Assembly: GCF_051014445.1 (NCBI RefSeq)
Contig: NW_027488370.1
Coordinates: forward strand, 5,766,001 to 5,830,000
Direction: 5' to 3'
DNA from: Colletes latitarsis
Taxonomy: Eukaryota; Arthropoda; Insecta; Hymenoptera; Colletidae
DNA length: 64,000 nucleotides
In this document: one piece after another, positions 13,613-24,324 of the stretch
Numbering within the stretch: the stretch's first letter is position 1
How the letters are laid out: the number at the start of each line of letters is the position of its first letter
Notes under the pieces: model-generated
Database searches by the model: none
Told to the model about the DNA's origin: nothing
What the model saw: the letters and a program-made list of their open reading frames with translations, nothing else
Program-made: the position numbers and the translations under genes

Positions 13613-15357
13613 CCTGGGATTTTCACTCATCGGACTCATACTTTCGCTTTCTTCACATTCTTGTTGAACGGATCCTGGGTTTTTTCTGGTTTGGATCACG
13701 TAGTAATGTGGGTCCACACTGAAACAGTCAATTAAACCTGGTTTCGATCAATATTTTAGAGAATAATTCATGTTAGGTCTAGGTTAGGTCTGGGATTTGC
13801 TCTCATCAGGCTCATTCTTTCGCATATTTCTCATACTTGATGGCTAGATCCTGGGCTTTTTCAGGATTGCATCACGTAGAAATGAAGTACAACACTGAAA
13901 CAGTCAATTAAACCTGGTTTCCACCAATATCTTAGAGGACAACGCAAGTTAGGTCTGGGATATGTCTGGGATTTGCCCTCATCAGGCTCATACTTTGCGC
14001 GTTTTTCACATACTTGTTGAACAGATCCTGGGTTTTTTCTGGTTTGGATCACGTAGCAGTGTGGTACCACGCTGAAACAGTCCATTAAACCTGGTTTGGA
14101 TCAATATTTTAGAGGATAGCGCAAGTTATGTCTGGGATAGGTCTAGGATTTGCCCTCATCAGGCTGTTACTTTCGCATATTTCTCATACTTCATGGCTAG
14201 ATCCTGGGCTATTTCTGGATTGGATCACGTAGTAAAGTGGTACCACACTGAAACATTCAATGAAACCTGGTCTTGATAAATATTTTAGAGAATAACGCAT
14301 GTTAGGTCTGGGTAAGGTCTAGGATTTGCCCTCATCAGGCTCATACTTTCGTATATTTCTCATACTTCATGGCTAGATCCTGGGCTATTTCTGGATTGGA
14401 TCACGTAGTAATGTGGCACCACGCTGAAACAGTCGATTAAACCTGGTTTCGATCAATATTTTATAGGATAACGCAAGGTAAGTCTGGGATAGGTCTGGGA
14501 TTTGACCTCATCAGACTCATACTTTCGCGTTTTTCACATACTTGTTGAACAGATCCTGGGTTTTTTCTGGTTTGGATCACGTAGTAATGTGGGACCACAC
14601 TGAAACAGTCAAGTAAACCTGGTTTCGATCAATATTTTAGAGAATAATTCATGTTAGGTCTACGTTAGGTCTGGGATTTGCTCTCATCAGGCTCATTCTT
14701 TCGCATATTTCTTATACATGTTGAACAGATCCTGGGTTTTTTCTGGTTTGGATCACGTAGTAATGTGGGACCACACTGAAACAATCAATTAAACCTGATC
14801 TTTATAAATATTTTAGAGGATAACGCATGTTAGTTCTGGGTTAGGTCTAGGATTTGCCCTCATCAGGCTCATACTTTCGCATATTTCTCATACTTCATGG
14901 CTAGATCCTGGGCTGTTTCTGGATTGGATCACGTAGTAATGTACTACCACGCTGAAACAGTCAATTAAACCTGGTTTCGATCAATATTTTAGAGGATAAC
15001 GCAAGTTAGGTCTGGGATAGGTCTAGTATTTGCCCTCATCAGGCTCTTAGTTTCGCTTATTTCTCATACTTCATGGCTAGATCCTGGGCTATTTCTGGAT
15101 TGGATCACGTAGTAAAGTGGTACCACACTGAAACATTCAATGAAACCTGGTCTGGATAAATATTTTAGAGGATAACGCATCTTATGTCTGGGTTAGGTCT
15201 AAGATTTGCCCTCATCAGGCTCACAGATTAGCGTTTTTCACATACTAGTTGAACAGATCCTGGGCTTTTTCTGGTTTGGATCACGAAGTAGTGTGGTACG
15301 TCACTGAAACAGTCCATTAAACCTGGTTTCGCTCAATATTTTAGAGGATAACGCATG
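10879..15357 (+). repeat. Spaced repeat pair, offset 3522
   Basis: About 10879-11835 matches 14401-15357 at an offset of 3522 bp (20 x 176 + 2). Shared rare states are CGCAAGGTAAGTCTGGG, TTTCTTATACATGTTG, CACAGATTAGCG, ACATACTAGTTGAACAG and GTGGTACGTCACTG. They are also shared with 21.8-22.75 kb. Differences are few and dispersed, such as TAAGTTAGGTCAGGG against TACGTTAGGTCTGGG. Confidence 0.78.
11855..14417 (+). repeat. 10-monomer offset repeat, 1761-1762 bp
   Basis: About 11855-12655 matches 13616-14417. Shared marks are CATCGGACTCATAC, TCGCTTTCTTCACATTC, GTGGGTCCACACTG, TTTTTCAGGATTGC with GTAGAAATGAAG, and GTAGCAGTGTGG. The offset changes from 1761 to 1762 at a one-base insertion in the second copy, where ACTTTGCGCGTTTTTC at about 13994 replaces ACTTTCGCGTTTTTC. 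This block abuts the 2817 and 3522 bp blocks, so 9.5-15.4 kb is a patchwork of overlapping copies. Confidence 0.76.
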
Positions 15358-16046
15358 TTAGGTCTAGGTTAGGTCTGGGATTTGCTCTCATCAGGCTCAT
15401 TCTTTCGCTTATTTCTCATACTTGATGGCTAGATCCTGGGCTTTTTCTGGATTGCATCACGTAGTAATGTAGTACCACACTGAAACAGTCGATTAATCCA
15501 GGTTTCGATCAATATTTTTGAGGATAACGCATGTTAGGTCTAGGTTAGGCCTGGGATTTTCACTCATCGGACTCATACTTTCGCTTTCTTCACATTCTTG
15601 TTGAACGGATCCTGGGTTTTTTCTGGTTTGGATCACGTAGTAATGTGGGCCCACACTGAAACAGTCAATTAAACCTGGTTTCGATCAATATTTTAGAGAA
15701 TAATTCATGTTAGGTCTAGGTTAGGTCTGGGATTTGCTCTCATCAGGCTCATTCTTTCGCATATTTCTCATACTTGATGGCTAGATCCTGGGCTTTTTCA
15801 GGATTGCATCACGTAGAAATGAAGTACAACACTGAAACAGTCAATTAAACCTGGTTTCCATCAATATCTTAGAGGACAACGCAAGTTAGGTCTGGGATAT
15901 GTCTGGGATTTGCCCTCATCAGGCTCATACTTTCGCGTTTTTCAGATACTTGTTGAACAGATCCTGGGTTTTTTCTGGTTTGGATCACGTAGCAGTGTGG
16001 TACCACGCTGAAACAGTCCATTAAACCTGGTTTGGATGAATATTTT
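13601..16046 (+). repeat. 11-monomer offset repeat, 1937 bp
   Basis: About 13601-14110 recurs at about 15538-16046, an offset of about 1937 bp (11 x 176 + 1). The second copy has GTGGGCCCACACTG where the first has GTGGGTCCACACTG. It ends at TTTGGATGAATATTTTAG, after which the copies diverge (AGGATAGCGCAAG in the first, AGGATAACGCATG in the second). It shares TTTTTCAGGATTGC and AGAAATGAAG with 12.1 kb. Confidence 0.72.
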
Positions 16047-18416
16047 AGAGGATAACGCATGTTAGGTCTAGGTTAGGCCTGGGATTTTCACTCATCAGAC
16101 TCATACTTTCGCATTCCACACATACTTGTTGAACGGATCCTGGGTTATTTCGGGTTTGGATCACGTAGTAATGTGGGCCCACACTGAAACAGTCAATTAA
16201 ACCTGGTTTCGATCAATATTTTAGAGAATAATTCATGTTAGGTCTAGGTTAGGTCTGGGATTTGCTCTCATCAGGCTCATTCTTTCGCATATTTCTCATA
16301 CTTCATGGCTAGATCCTGGGCTGTTTCTGGATTGTATCACGTAGTAATGTGGCACCACGCAGAAACAGGCGATTAATCCTGGTTTCGATCAATATTTTAT
16401 AGGATAACGCAAGTTAAGTCTGGGATAGGTCTGGGATTTAACCTCATCAGACTCATACTTTCGCGTTTTTCACATACTTGTTGAACAGATCCTGGGTTTC
16501 TTCTGGTTTGGATCAGGTAGTAATGTGGGACCACACTGAAACAGTCAAGTAAACCTGGTTTCGATCAATATTTTAGAGGATAACGCATGTTAGGTCTAGG
16601 TTAGGCCAGGGATTTGCCCTCATCAGAGTCATACTGTCGCAGTTTTAACATACTTGTTGAACAGATCCAGGGTTTTTTCTGGTTTGGATCACGAAGTAGT
16701 GTGGTACCACACTGAAACAGTCCATTATACCTGGTCTGGATAAATATTTTAGAGGATAACGCATCTTAGGTCTGGGTTAGGTCTAAGATTTGCCCTCATC
16801 AGGCTCACAGTTTAGCGCTTTTCACATACTTGTTGAACAGATCCTGGGTTCTTTCTGGTTTGGATCACGAAGTAGTGTGGTGACACACTGAAACAGTCCA
16901 TTAAACCTGGTTTCGATCAATATTTTAGAGGATAACGCAAGTTAGGTCTGGGATAGGTATAGGAATTGCCCTCATCAGGCTCTTACTTTCGCATATTTCT
17001 CATACTTCATGGCCAGATCCTGGGCTTTTTCTGGATTGCATGACGTAGTAAAGTGGTACCACACTGAAACATTCAATGAAACCTGGTTTCGATCAATATT
17101 TTAGGGGATAACGCATGTTAGGTCTAGGTTAGGCCTGGGATTTTCACTCATCAGACTCATACTTTCGCATTCTTCACATACTTGTTGAACGGATCCTGGG
17201 TTTTTTCAGGTTTGGATCACGTAGTAATGTGGGACCACACTGAAACATTCAATGAAACCTGGTCTGGAGAAATATTTTAGAGGATAACGCTTCTTAGGTC
17301 TGGGTTAGGTCTAAGATTTGCCCTCATCAGGCTCACAGTTTAGCGTTTTTCACGTACTTGTTGAACAGATCCTGGGTTTTTTCTGGTTTGGATCACGAAG
17401 TAGTGTGGTACCACACTGAAACAGTCCATTATACCTGGTCTGGATAAATATTTTAGAGGGTAACGCATCTTAGGTCTGGGTTAGGTCTAAGATTTGCCCT
17501 CATCAGGCTCACAGTTTAGCGTTTTTCACATACTTGTTGAACAGATCCTGGGTTTTTTCTGGCTTGGATAACGAAGTTGTGTGGTACCACACTGAAACAG
17601 TCCATTGAACCTGGTTTCGCTCAATATTTTAGAGGATAACGCATGTTAGGTCTAGGTTAGGTCTGCGATTTGCTCTCATCAGGCTCATTCTTTCGCATAT
17701 TTCTCATACTTGATGGCTAGATCCTGGGCTTTTTCTGGATTGCATCACGTAGTAATGTAGTACCGCACTGAAACTGTCAATGAAACCTGGTTTCCATCAA
17801 TATTTTAGAGGACAACGCAAGTTAGGTCTAGGTAAGGCCTGAGATTTTCACTGATCAGACTCATACTTTCGCATTCTTCACATACTTGTTGAACGGATCC
17901 TGGGTTTTTTCTGGTTTTGATCACGTAGTAATGAGGTACCACAATGAAACATTCAATTAAACCTGGTCTTGATAAAAATTTTACAGAATAACGCATGTTA
18001 GGTCAGGGTTAGGTCTAGGATTTGCCCTCATCAGGCTCTTACTTTCGCATATTTCTGATACTTCATGGCTAGATTCTGGGCTATTTCTGGATTGGATCAC
18101 GAAGTAGTGTGGTACGTCACTGAAACAGTCCATTAAACCTTGTTTCGCTCAATATTTTAGAGGATAACGCATGTTAGGTCTAGGTTAGGTCTGGGATTTG
18201 CTCTCATCAGGCTCATTCTTTCGCATATTTCTCTTACTTGATGGCTAGATCCTGGGCTTTTTCTGGATTGCATCACGTAGTAATGTAGTACCACACTGAA
18301 ACAGTCGATTAATCCAGGTTTCGATCAATATTTTTGAGGATAACGCATGTTAGGTCTAGGTTAGGCCTGGGATTTTCACTCATCGGACTCATACTTTCGC
18401 ATTCTTCACATTCTTG
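15290..18416 (+). repeat. 16-monomer spaced pair, offset 2816
   Basis: About 15290-15600 matches 18106-18416 at an offset of exactly 2816 bp (16 x 176). Shared marks are GTGGTACGTCACTG with CAGTCCATTAAACC, TCGATTAATCCAGG and CAATATTTTTGAGGATAACGC. The region between is made of monomers that pair elsewhere (with 7.8-8.6, 13.6-14.1 and 18.9-19.5 kb). Confidence 0.72.
17101..18106 (+). repeat. Second copy of the 7.8-8.6 kb block
   Basis: This is the partner of 7771-8600, carrying TTAGGGGATAACGC, CGTACTTGTTGAACAG and GGCTTGGATAACGAAG in the same order but with one additional class D monomer (about 17400-17570). A further related run is at 19510-19890, offset 1941 bp (11 x 176 + 5), where the 5 bp is explained by the insertion near 19330. 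Confidence 0.74.
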
Positions 18417-18594
18417 TTGAACGGATCCTGGGTTTTTTCTGGTTTGGATCACGTAGCAGTGTGGTACCACGCTGAAACAGTCCATTAAACCTGGTTTGGA
18501 TCAATATTTTAGTGGATAACGCATGTTAGGTCTAGGTTAGGCCTGGGATTTTCACTCATCAGACTCATACTTTCGCATTCTTCACATACTTGTT

Positions 18595-20480
18595 GAACGG
18601 ATCCTGGGTTATTTCGGGTTTGGATCACGTAGTAATGTGGGACCACACTGAAACAGTCAATTAAACCAGGTTCCGATCAATATTTTAGAGAATAATTCAT
18701 GTTAGGTCTAGGTTAGGCCTGGGATTTGCCCTCATCAGGGTCATACTGTCGCAGTTTTAACATACTTGTTGAACGGATCCCGGGTTTTTTCTGGTTTGGT
18801 TCACGTAGTAATGTGTTACCACACTGAAACATTCAATTAAACCTGGTCTTGATAAGTATTTTATAGGATAACGCATGTTAGGTTTGGGTTAGGTCTAGGA
18901 TTTGCCCTCATCAGGCTCATACTTTCGCATATTTCTCATACTTCATGGCTAGATCCTGGGCAGTTTCTGGATTGTATCACGTAGTAATGTGGCACCACAC
19001 AGAAACAGTCGATTAAACCCGGTTTCGATCAATATTTTATAGGATAACGCAAGTTAAGTCTGGGATAGGTCTGGGATTTGACCTCATCAGACTCATACTT
19101 TCGCGTTTCTCACATACTTGTTGAACAGATCCTGGGTTTCTTCTGGTTTGGATCAGGTAGTAATGTGGGACCACACTGAAACAGTCAAGTAAACCTGGTT
19201 TCGATCAATATTTTAGAGGATAACGCATTTTAGGTCTAGGTTAGGCCTGGGATTTGCCCTCATCAGTGTCATACTGTCGCAGTTTTAACATACTTGTTGA
19301 ACAGATCCTAGGTTTTTTCTGGTTTGGTTGGGAGCACGAAGTAGTGTGGTACCACACTGAAACAGTCCATTATACCTGGTCTGGATATATATTTTAGAGG
19401 GTAACGCATCTTAGGTCTGGGTTAGGTCTAAGATTTCCCCTCATCAGGCTCACAGTTTAGCGTTTTTCACATACTTGTTGAACAGATCCTGGGTTTTTTC
19501 TGGTTTGGATCACGAAGTAGTGTGGTACCACACTGAAACAGTCCATTGAACCTGGTTTCGCTCAATATTTTAGAGGATAACGCATGTTAGGTCTAGGTTA
19601 GGTCTGGGATTTGCTCTCATCAGGCTCATTCTTTCGCATATTTCTCATACTTGATGGCTAGATCCTGGGCTTTTTCTGGATTGCATCACGTAGTAATGTA
19701 GTACCACACTGAAACTGTCAATGAAACCTGGTTTCCATCAATATTTTAGAGGACAACGCAAGTTAGGTCTAGGTAAGGCCTGAGATTTTCACTGATCAGA
19801 CTCATACTTTCGCATTCTTCACATACCTGTTGAACGGATCCTGGGTTTTTTCTGGTTTTGATCACGTAGTAATGAGGTACCACAATGAAACAGTCCATTG
19901 AACCTGGTTTCGCTCAATATTTTAGAGGATAACGCATGTTAGGTCTAGGTTAGGTCTGGGATTTGCTCTCATCAGGCTCATTCTTTCGCATATTTCTCAT
20001 ACTTGATGGCTAGATCCTGGGCAGTTTCTGGATTGTATCACGTAGTAATGTGGCACCACACAGAAACAGTCGATTAAACCTGGTTTCGATCAATATTTTA
20101 TAGGATAACGCAAGTTAAGTCTGGGATAGGTCTGGGATTTGACCTCATCAGACTCATACTTTCGCGTTTCTCACATACTTGTTGAACGGATCCTGGGTTA
20201 TTTCGGGTTTGGATCACGTAGTAATGTGGGACCACACTGAAACAGTCAATTAAACCAGGTTCCGATCAATATTTTAGAGAATAATTCATGTTAGGTCTAG
20301 GTTAGGCCTGGGATTTGCCCTCATCAGGGTCATACTGTCGCAGTTTTAACATACTTGTTGAACGGATCCCGTGTTTTTTCTGGTTTGGTTCACGTAGTAA
20401 TGTGTTACCACACTGAAACATTCAATTAAACCTGGTCTTGATAAAAATTTTACAGAATAACGCATGTTAGGTCTGGGTTA
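18595..20480 (+). repeat. Shuffled block with 9-monomer offset 1589
   Basis: About 18595-18840 recurs at about 20184-20429, an offset of 1589 bp (9 x 176 + 5). Both carry GGTTATTTCGGGTTTGG, AAACCAGGTTCCGATC and the altered GGATCCCG before the T tract. The GGGCAGTTTCTGGATTG unit near 18958 likewise recurs near 20019 (offset 1061 = 6 x 176 + 5). Because the two offsets differ, the order of sub-blocks is rearranged relative to the first copy. Confidence 0.7.
19326..19336 (+). other. 5 bp insertion inside one monomer
   Basis: The sequence reads GGTTTGGTTGGGAGCACGAA where the array consensus is GGTTTGGATCACGAA. It is 5 bp longer and changes the GATC. It is the largest insertion within a monomer that I found, and it is consistent with all +5 offsets between blocks on either side of it. 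I saw no second copy, so it probably arose after the surrounding block was duplicated. Confidence 0.8.
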
Positions 20481-20499
20481 GGTCTAGGATTTGCCCTCA

Positions 20500-22780
20500 T
20501 CAGGCTCTTACTTTCGCATATTTCTCATGCTTCATGGCTAGATCCTGGGCTATTTCTGGATTGGATCACGTAGTAAAGTGGTACCACACTGAAACATTCA
20601 ATGAAACCTGGTCTTGATAAATATTTTAGAGAATAACGCATGTTAGGTCTGGGTTAGGTCTAGGATTTGCCCTCATCAGGCCCATACTTTCGTATATTTC
20701 TCATACTTCATGGCTAGATCCTGGGCTATTTCTGGATTGGATCACGTAGTAATGTGGTACTACACTGAAACAGTCAATTAAACCTGGTTTTGATCAATAT
20801 TTTAGAGAATAATTCATGTTAGGTCTAGGTTAGGTCAGGGATTTGCTCCCATCAGGCTCATTCTTTCGCATATTTCTCATACTTGATGGCTAGATCCTGG
20901 GCTTTTTCTGGATTGCATCACGTAGTAATGAAGTACAACACTGAAACAGTCAATTAAACCTGGTTTCGATCAATATTTTAGAGAATAATTCATGTTAGGT
21001 CTAGGTTAGGTCTGGGATTTGCTCTCGTCAGGCTCATTCTTTCGCATATTTCTCATACTTGATGGCTAGATCCTGGGCTTTTTCTGGATTGCATCACGTA
21101 GTAATGAAGTCCAACACTGAAACAGTCAATTAAACCTGGTTTCCATCAATATCCTAGAGGACAACGCATGTTAGGTCTAGGTTAGGCCTGGGATTTTCCC
21201 TCATCAGACTCATACTGTCGCAGTTTTAACATACTTGTTGAACGGATCCTGGGTTTTTTCTGGTTTGGTTCACGTAGTAATGTAGTACCACACTGAAACA
21301 TTCAATTAAACCTTTTCTTGATAAATATTTTAGAGGATAACGCATGTTAGATTTGGGTTAGGTCTGAGGTTTGGCCCTCATCAGGCTCATACTTTCGCAT
21401 ATTTCTCATACTTCATGGCTAGATCCTGGGCTGTTTCTGGATTGTATCAGGTAGTAAAGTGGTACCACACTGAAACATTCAATGAAACCTGGTCTGGACA
21501 AATATTTTAGAGGATAACGCAACTTAGGTCTGGGTTAGGTCTAAGATTTGCCCTCATCAGGCTCACAGTTTAGCGTTTTTCACATACTTCTTGAACAGAT
21601 CCTGGGCTTTCTCTGGTTTGGATCACGAAGTTGTGTGGTACCACACTGAAACAGTCCATTAAACCTGGTTTCGCTCAATATTTTAGAGGATAACGCATGT
21701 TAGGTCTAGGTTAGGTCTGGGATTTGCTCTCATCAGGCTCATTCTTTCGCATATTTCTCATACTTGATGGCTAGATCCTGGGTTTTTTCTGGATTGTATC
21801 ACGTAGTAATGTGGCACCACACTGAAACAGTCGATTAAACCTGGTTTCGATCAATATTTTATAGGATAACGCAAGGTAAGTCTGGGATAGGTCTGGGATT
21901 TGACCTCATCAGACTCATACTTTCGCGTTTTTCACATACTTGTTGAACAGATCCTGGGTTTTTTCTGGTTTGGATCACGTAGTAATGTGGGAACACACTG
22001 AAACAGTCAAGTAAACCTGATTTCGATCAATATTTTAGAGAATAATTCATGTTAGGTCTAAGTTAGGTCTGGGATTTGCTCTCATCAGGCTCATTCTTTC
22101 GCATATTTCTCATACATGTTGAACAGATCCTGGGTTTTTTCTGGTTTGGATCACGTAGTAATGTGGGACCACACTGAAACAATCAAATAAACCTGATCTT
22201 GATAAATATTTTAGAGGATAACGCATGTTAGGTCTGGGTTAGGTCTAGGATTTGCCCTCATCAGGCTCATACTTTCGCATATTTCTCATACTTCATGGCT
22301 AGATCCTGGGCTGTTTCTGGATTGGATCACGTAGTAATGTAGTACCACGCTGAAACAGTCAATTAAACCTGGTTTCGATCAATATTTTAGAGGATAACGC
22401 AAGTTAGGTCTGGGATAGGTCTAGGATTTGCCCTCATCAGGCTCTTAGTTTCGCATATTTCTCATACTTCATGGCTAGATCCTGGGCTATTTCTGGATTG
22501 GATCACGTAGTAAAGTGGTACCACACTGAAACATTCAATGAAACCTGGTCTGGATAAATATTTTAGAGGATAACGCATCTTATGTCTGGGTTAGGTCTAA
22601 GATTTGCCCTCATCAGGCTCACAGATTAGCGTTTTTCACATACTAGTTGAACAGATCCTGGGCTTTTTCTGGTTTGGATCACGAAGTAGTGTGGTACGTC
22701 ACTGAAACAGTCCATTAAATCTGGTTTCGCTCAATATTTTAGAGGATAACGCATGTTAGGTCTAGGTTAGGTCTGGGATT
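20500..22780 (+). repeat. 2.28 kb copy of 9.58-11.86 kb, offset 10920
   Basis: This 13-monomer stretch follows 9580-11860 base for base with scattered substitutions at a constant offset of 10920 bp (62 x 176 + 8). Shared marks in order are TTTCGTATATTTC, GGTACTACACTG-type units, GCTCTCGTCAGG, AAACCTTTTCTTG, GGTCTGAGGTTTGGCCC, CACGAAGTTGTGTGG, CGCAAGGTAAG and CACAGATTAGCG. The match ends where 11850 continues into class C and 22770 into class A. It is the longest clean long-range copy in the left third. Confidence 0.82.
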
Positions 22781-23229
22781 TGCTCTCATCAGGCTCATTC
22801 TTTCGCATATTTCTCATACTTGATGGCTAGATCCTGGGCTTTTTCAAGATTGCATCACGTAGTAATGAAGTACAACACTGAAACAGTCAATTAAACCTGG
22901 TTTCCATCAAAATCTTAGACGACAACGCAAGTTAGGTCTGGGATATGTCTGGGATTTGCCCTCATCAGGCTCATACTTTCGCGTTTTTCACATACTTGTT
23001 GAACAGATCCTGGGTTTTTTCTGGTTTGGATCACGTAGCAGTGTGGTACCACGCTGAAACAGTCCATTAAACCCGGTTTGGATCAATATTTTAGAGGATA
23101 ACGCATGTTAGGTCTAGGTTAGGCCTGGGATTTTCACTCATCAGACTCATACTTTCGCATTCTTCACATACTTGTTGAACGGATCCTGGGTTATTTCTGG
23201 ATTGGATCACGTAGTAAAGTGGTACCACC

Positions 23230-23900
23230 CTGAAACATTCATTTAAACCTGGTCTTGATAAATATTTTATAGGATAACGCATGTTAGGTTTGGGTTAGGT
23301 CTAGGATTTGCCCTCATCAGGCTCATACTTTCGCATATTTCTCATACTTCATGGCTAGATCCTGGGCTGTTTCTGGATTGTATCACGTAGTAATGTGGCA
23401 CCACGCAGAAACAGTCGATTAAACCTCGTTTCGATCAATATTTTATAGGATAACGCAAGTTAAGTCTGGGATAGGTCTGGGATTTGACCTCATCAGACTC
23501 ATACTTTCGCGTTTTTCACATACTTCTTGAACAGACCCTGGGTTTCTTCTGGTTTGGATCAGGTAGTAATGTGGGACCACACTGAAACAGTCAAGTAAAC
23601 CTGGTTTCGATCAATATTTTAGAGGATAACGCATGTTAGGTCTAGGTTAGGCCTGGGATTTGCCCTCATCAGAGTCATACTGTCGCAGTTTTAACATACT
23701 TCTTGAACAGATCCTGGGCTTTCTCTGGTTTGGATCACGAAGTAGTGTGGTACCACACTGAAACAGTCCGTTAAACCTGGTTTCGCTCAATATTTTAGAG
23801 GATAACGCATGTTAGGTCTCGGTTAGGTCTGGAATTTGCTCTCATCAGGCTCATTCTTTCGCATATTTCTCATACTGGATGGCTAGATCCTGGGCTTTTT
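23230..23900 (+). repeat. Block shared with 32.56-33.23 kb
   Basis: The rare CATTCATTTAAACCTGG, GGCACCACGCAGAAACAG, AAACCTCGTTTCGATC, GAACAGACCCTGGG, GGGTTTCTTCTGG and CATACTGGATGGC occur in the same order at 32561-33230, an offset of 9331 bp (53 x 176 + 3). Only a few substitutions separate the copies (for example TACTTCTTGAACAGACCC against TACTTGTTGAACAGACCC). Confidence 0.78.
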
Positions 23901-24324
23901 CAGGATTGCATCATGTAGTAATGAAGTACAACACTGAAACAGTCAATTAAACCTGGTTTCCATCAATATCTTAGAGGACAACGCAAGTTAGGTCTGGGAT
24001 ATGTCTGGGATTTGCCCTCATCAGGCTCATACTTTCGCGTTTTTCACATACTTGTTGAACAGATCCTGGGTTTTTTCTGGTTTGGATCACGTAGCAGTGT
24101 GGTACCACGCTGAAACAGTCCATTAAACATGGTTTGGATCAATATTTTAGAGGATAACGCATGCTAGGTCTAGGTTAGGCCTGGGATTTTCACTCATCAG
24201 ACTCATACTTTCGCATTCTTCACATACTTGTTGAACGGATCCTGGGTTATTTCAGGTTCGGATCACGTAGTAATGTGGGACCACACTGAAACAGTCAATT
24301 AAACCAGGTTTCGATCAATATTAT

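Larger units (their letters stand above)
16270..19550 (+). repeat. 15-monomer spaced pair, offset 2640 then 2645
   Basis: About 16270-16905 matches about 18910-19550. The offset is 2640 bp until about 19330 and then rises by 5 because of a local insertion in the second copy. Shared states include a GGCACCACGCAGAAACAG-type left end (GGCACCACACAGAAACAG in the second copy), GGGTTTCTTCTGG and GGATCAGGTAGTAATG. Related copies lie at 23.4-23.7 and 32.7-33.0 kb. Confidence 0.75.

Noticed and set aside
13990..14000. Frameshift or gene break at ACTTTGCGCGTTTTTC
   Set aside because: It is a single-base insertion in a non-coding monomer, with no gene to break.
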